Shown here: one piece after another, positions 63,070 through 64,000 of the stretch
Layout: each line of letters starts with the position of its first letter
How positions within the stretch are numbered: the stretch's first letter is position 1
Assembly (NCBI RefSeq): GCF_905171775.1
Contig: NC_053494.1
Span: 193,811,544-193,875,543 of the forward strand
Direction of reading: 5' to 3'
Length of the DNA: 64,000 bases
Source of the DNA: Rana temporaria
Taxonomy: Eukaryota; Chordata; Amphibia; Anura; Ranidae
The notes under the pieces: model-generated
What the model saw: the letters and a program-made list of their open reading frames with translations, nothing else
The model's database searches: none
Told to the model about the DNA's origin: nothing
Position numbers and translations under genes: made by a program

Positions 63070-63708
63070 TAAAGTGTAACTCAAAGCAAAGTTTTTTTTT
63101 TAGTTTTTCGATAGAGTGGATAGGGATTAGAACGCTTGCTATGTGTCCTTTTTATCATTATCATTAAAAGTGAAAGAAAATCCCAAAGTAATAGAGGGGA
63201 AATCTTTCAATTGTTACCTTAGTTCTGGTGACCTTGGGCCCCCAAAGAATTCCCATTATTTGCAGGGATTTCCTCTCACTTGAAGGTAAATTTCAATGGG
63301 ACACAGATGGTGAAATAAAACCATCTCTTGCTGTATACAAAATGAAAATGAGTAATGCAAGACTTTCTCCCTGGTGTGGAGTGTCATGCTCGCCCCCTCC
63401 ATTGGACTACAGGAGAGTCAGGATGCCCAGTAACACACAGCTCCTTTCTCTATCTGCAACGTAGAGAGCGTCCTGACTCTTCTGTAGTTCAAGGGAGGGG
63501 GCGAGTAGTACACTCCACACCAGGGAGAACGCCTCGCATTACTGTGTGGAGTTACAGACAGAGGAACAGGAAGTGAGGATTTCTCAGAAGAAATAAGGAC
63601 ATTTAAAAGCAAAATGGAAGGATGAGGTAAGTGAAGGAAGACTGCACTAAGGTAAAGGACGCTATTTAGGGAAAAAAAATTGATTGTACCTTTACAACCC
63701 CTTTAAAA
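63070..63708. repeat. Repeat with TTAAAGTGTAACTC and CCCCTTTAA ends
   Basis: The left end TTAAAGTGTAACTCAAAGC and right end TACCTTTACAACCCCTTTAA bound a CpG-poor body. A hairpin at about 63367-63535 pairs CTCCCTGGTGTGGAGTG with its complement and GGACTACAGGAGAGTCAGGA with TCCTGACTCTTCTGTAGTTC. The right end matches the interrupted repeat at 10240-11567. Confidence 0.72.
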
Positions 63709-64000
63709 ATAAAGTGTTGCCTATAGTTCTATTTAAGGTAAAAAAAACTTCCTCTCCTTCTCACCTCCCTTATTCTTACCCAAGCCTGATCTCCATCCAT
63801 GTGCACAAGAGCAGCAGTTCTCTCCCTTCCTCATTGGCTTAGAGACAGCAATAGGAGCCATTGGCTTCTGCTGCTGTCAATCACAGCCAGTGAGGAGGGT
63901 GAGACGGACCCACACTCTGTGCCATCAAACACAGCCACTGTGTCATCAATTGTCACCACTGTGCCCTTTAATTGTCACCACTGTGCCCTTTAATTGTCAC
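63709..64000. repeat. Repeat-like sequence with short tandem units at the window edge
   Basis: From about 63945 a 22-bp unit CACCACTGTGCCCTTTAATTGT is repeated about 2.5 times and continues past the right edge. The preceding bases are unassigned. Confidence 0.6.

Noticed and set aside
1..64000. CRISPR arrays, operons, rRNA or tRNA genes
   Set aside because: No regularly spaced direct repeats with unique spacers, and no cloverleaf or rRNA core was recognised. The tandem arrays present are minisatellites inside repeats.
61348..64000. The KYNU exon carrying the PLP lysine
   Set aside because: I looked on the minus strand for a frame ending in a CWCSYK-like sequence before a donor and found none; it probably lies beyond the right edge.

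Overview
The window looks like nuclear DNA of a frog, most likely a ranid. It is dense in fold-back DNA elements and Tc1-like relics, has CR1/L2 and Tx1-type LINEs and a chromodomain Ty3/gypsy element, and carries only short coding exons separated by kilobases. The host family is inferred from the repeat style; species cannot be read from the sequence. I see no prokaryotic operons, CRISPR arrays or RNA genes.

Two host genes are supported, both on the minus strand. Five exons at 61274-61347, 56709-56761, 53736-53821, 39137-39367 and 36700-36825 join in frame to the last 189 residues of kynureninase (KYNU). That is exactly the length of human residues 277-465, and the residues matching W305, S332, N333 and R434 are all present. 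The first half of the gene, with the PLP lysine, lies beyond the right edge. About 31 kb further along the minus strand, a 150-base exon (4892-5041) matches the N-terminal region of ARHGAP15, a Rac-directed RhoGAP. KYNU followed by ARHGAP15 in the same orientation is also the human chromosome 2 order, so the two calls support each other. The ARHGAP15 start codon and promoter should lie between 5.1 and 36 kb but were not found with confidence.

Almost everything else is mobile DNA, much of it nested. Main groups: (1) at least 14 CpG-rich elements ending GGGCC(A/C)GATT, usually about 700 bp, with 3-bp target duplications; (2) about a dozen perfect fold-backs that share only short ends of the CGTACACAC or TTTCACAC type while each has its own palindromic core; (3) TTAA-flanked elements ending CCACTT/AAGTGG, one sitting inside another repeat; (4) three LTRs of about 1 kb with TGTAGC/GCTACA ends, two of them later hit by group 1 elements; (5) pieces of at least six Tc1-like families; (6) a minus-strand CR1-like LINE, an L2-like LINE 3' end and a Tx1/L1-like C-terminal fragment; (7) a deleted chromovirus (47386-50485) whose primer-binding site is complementary to its own predicted mRNA 5' end, the Tf1/sushi self-priming arrangement; (8) two copies of a TATA-containing, purine-rich element (51055-52225 and 59460-60625).

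Layout: 1-5 kb ARHGAP15 intron with repeats and one exon; 5-36 kb upstream intron or intergenic DNA packed with nested elements; 36-64 kb the 3' half of KYNU, whose 14.4-kb intron holds the chromovirus, a TATA/purine element and many fold-backs. I found no clearly new multi-gene system. The most unusual signals are the self-priming chromovirus, the fold-backs with shared ends and unrelated cores, and a 105-bp hairpin insertion with a 13-bp target duplication.
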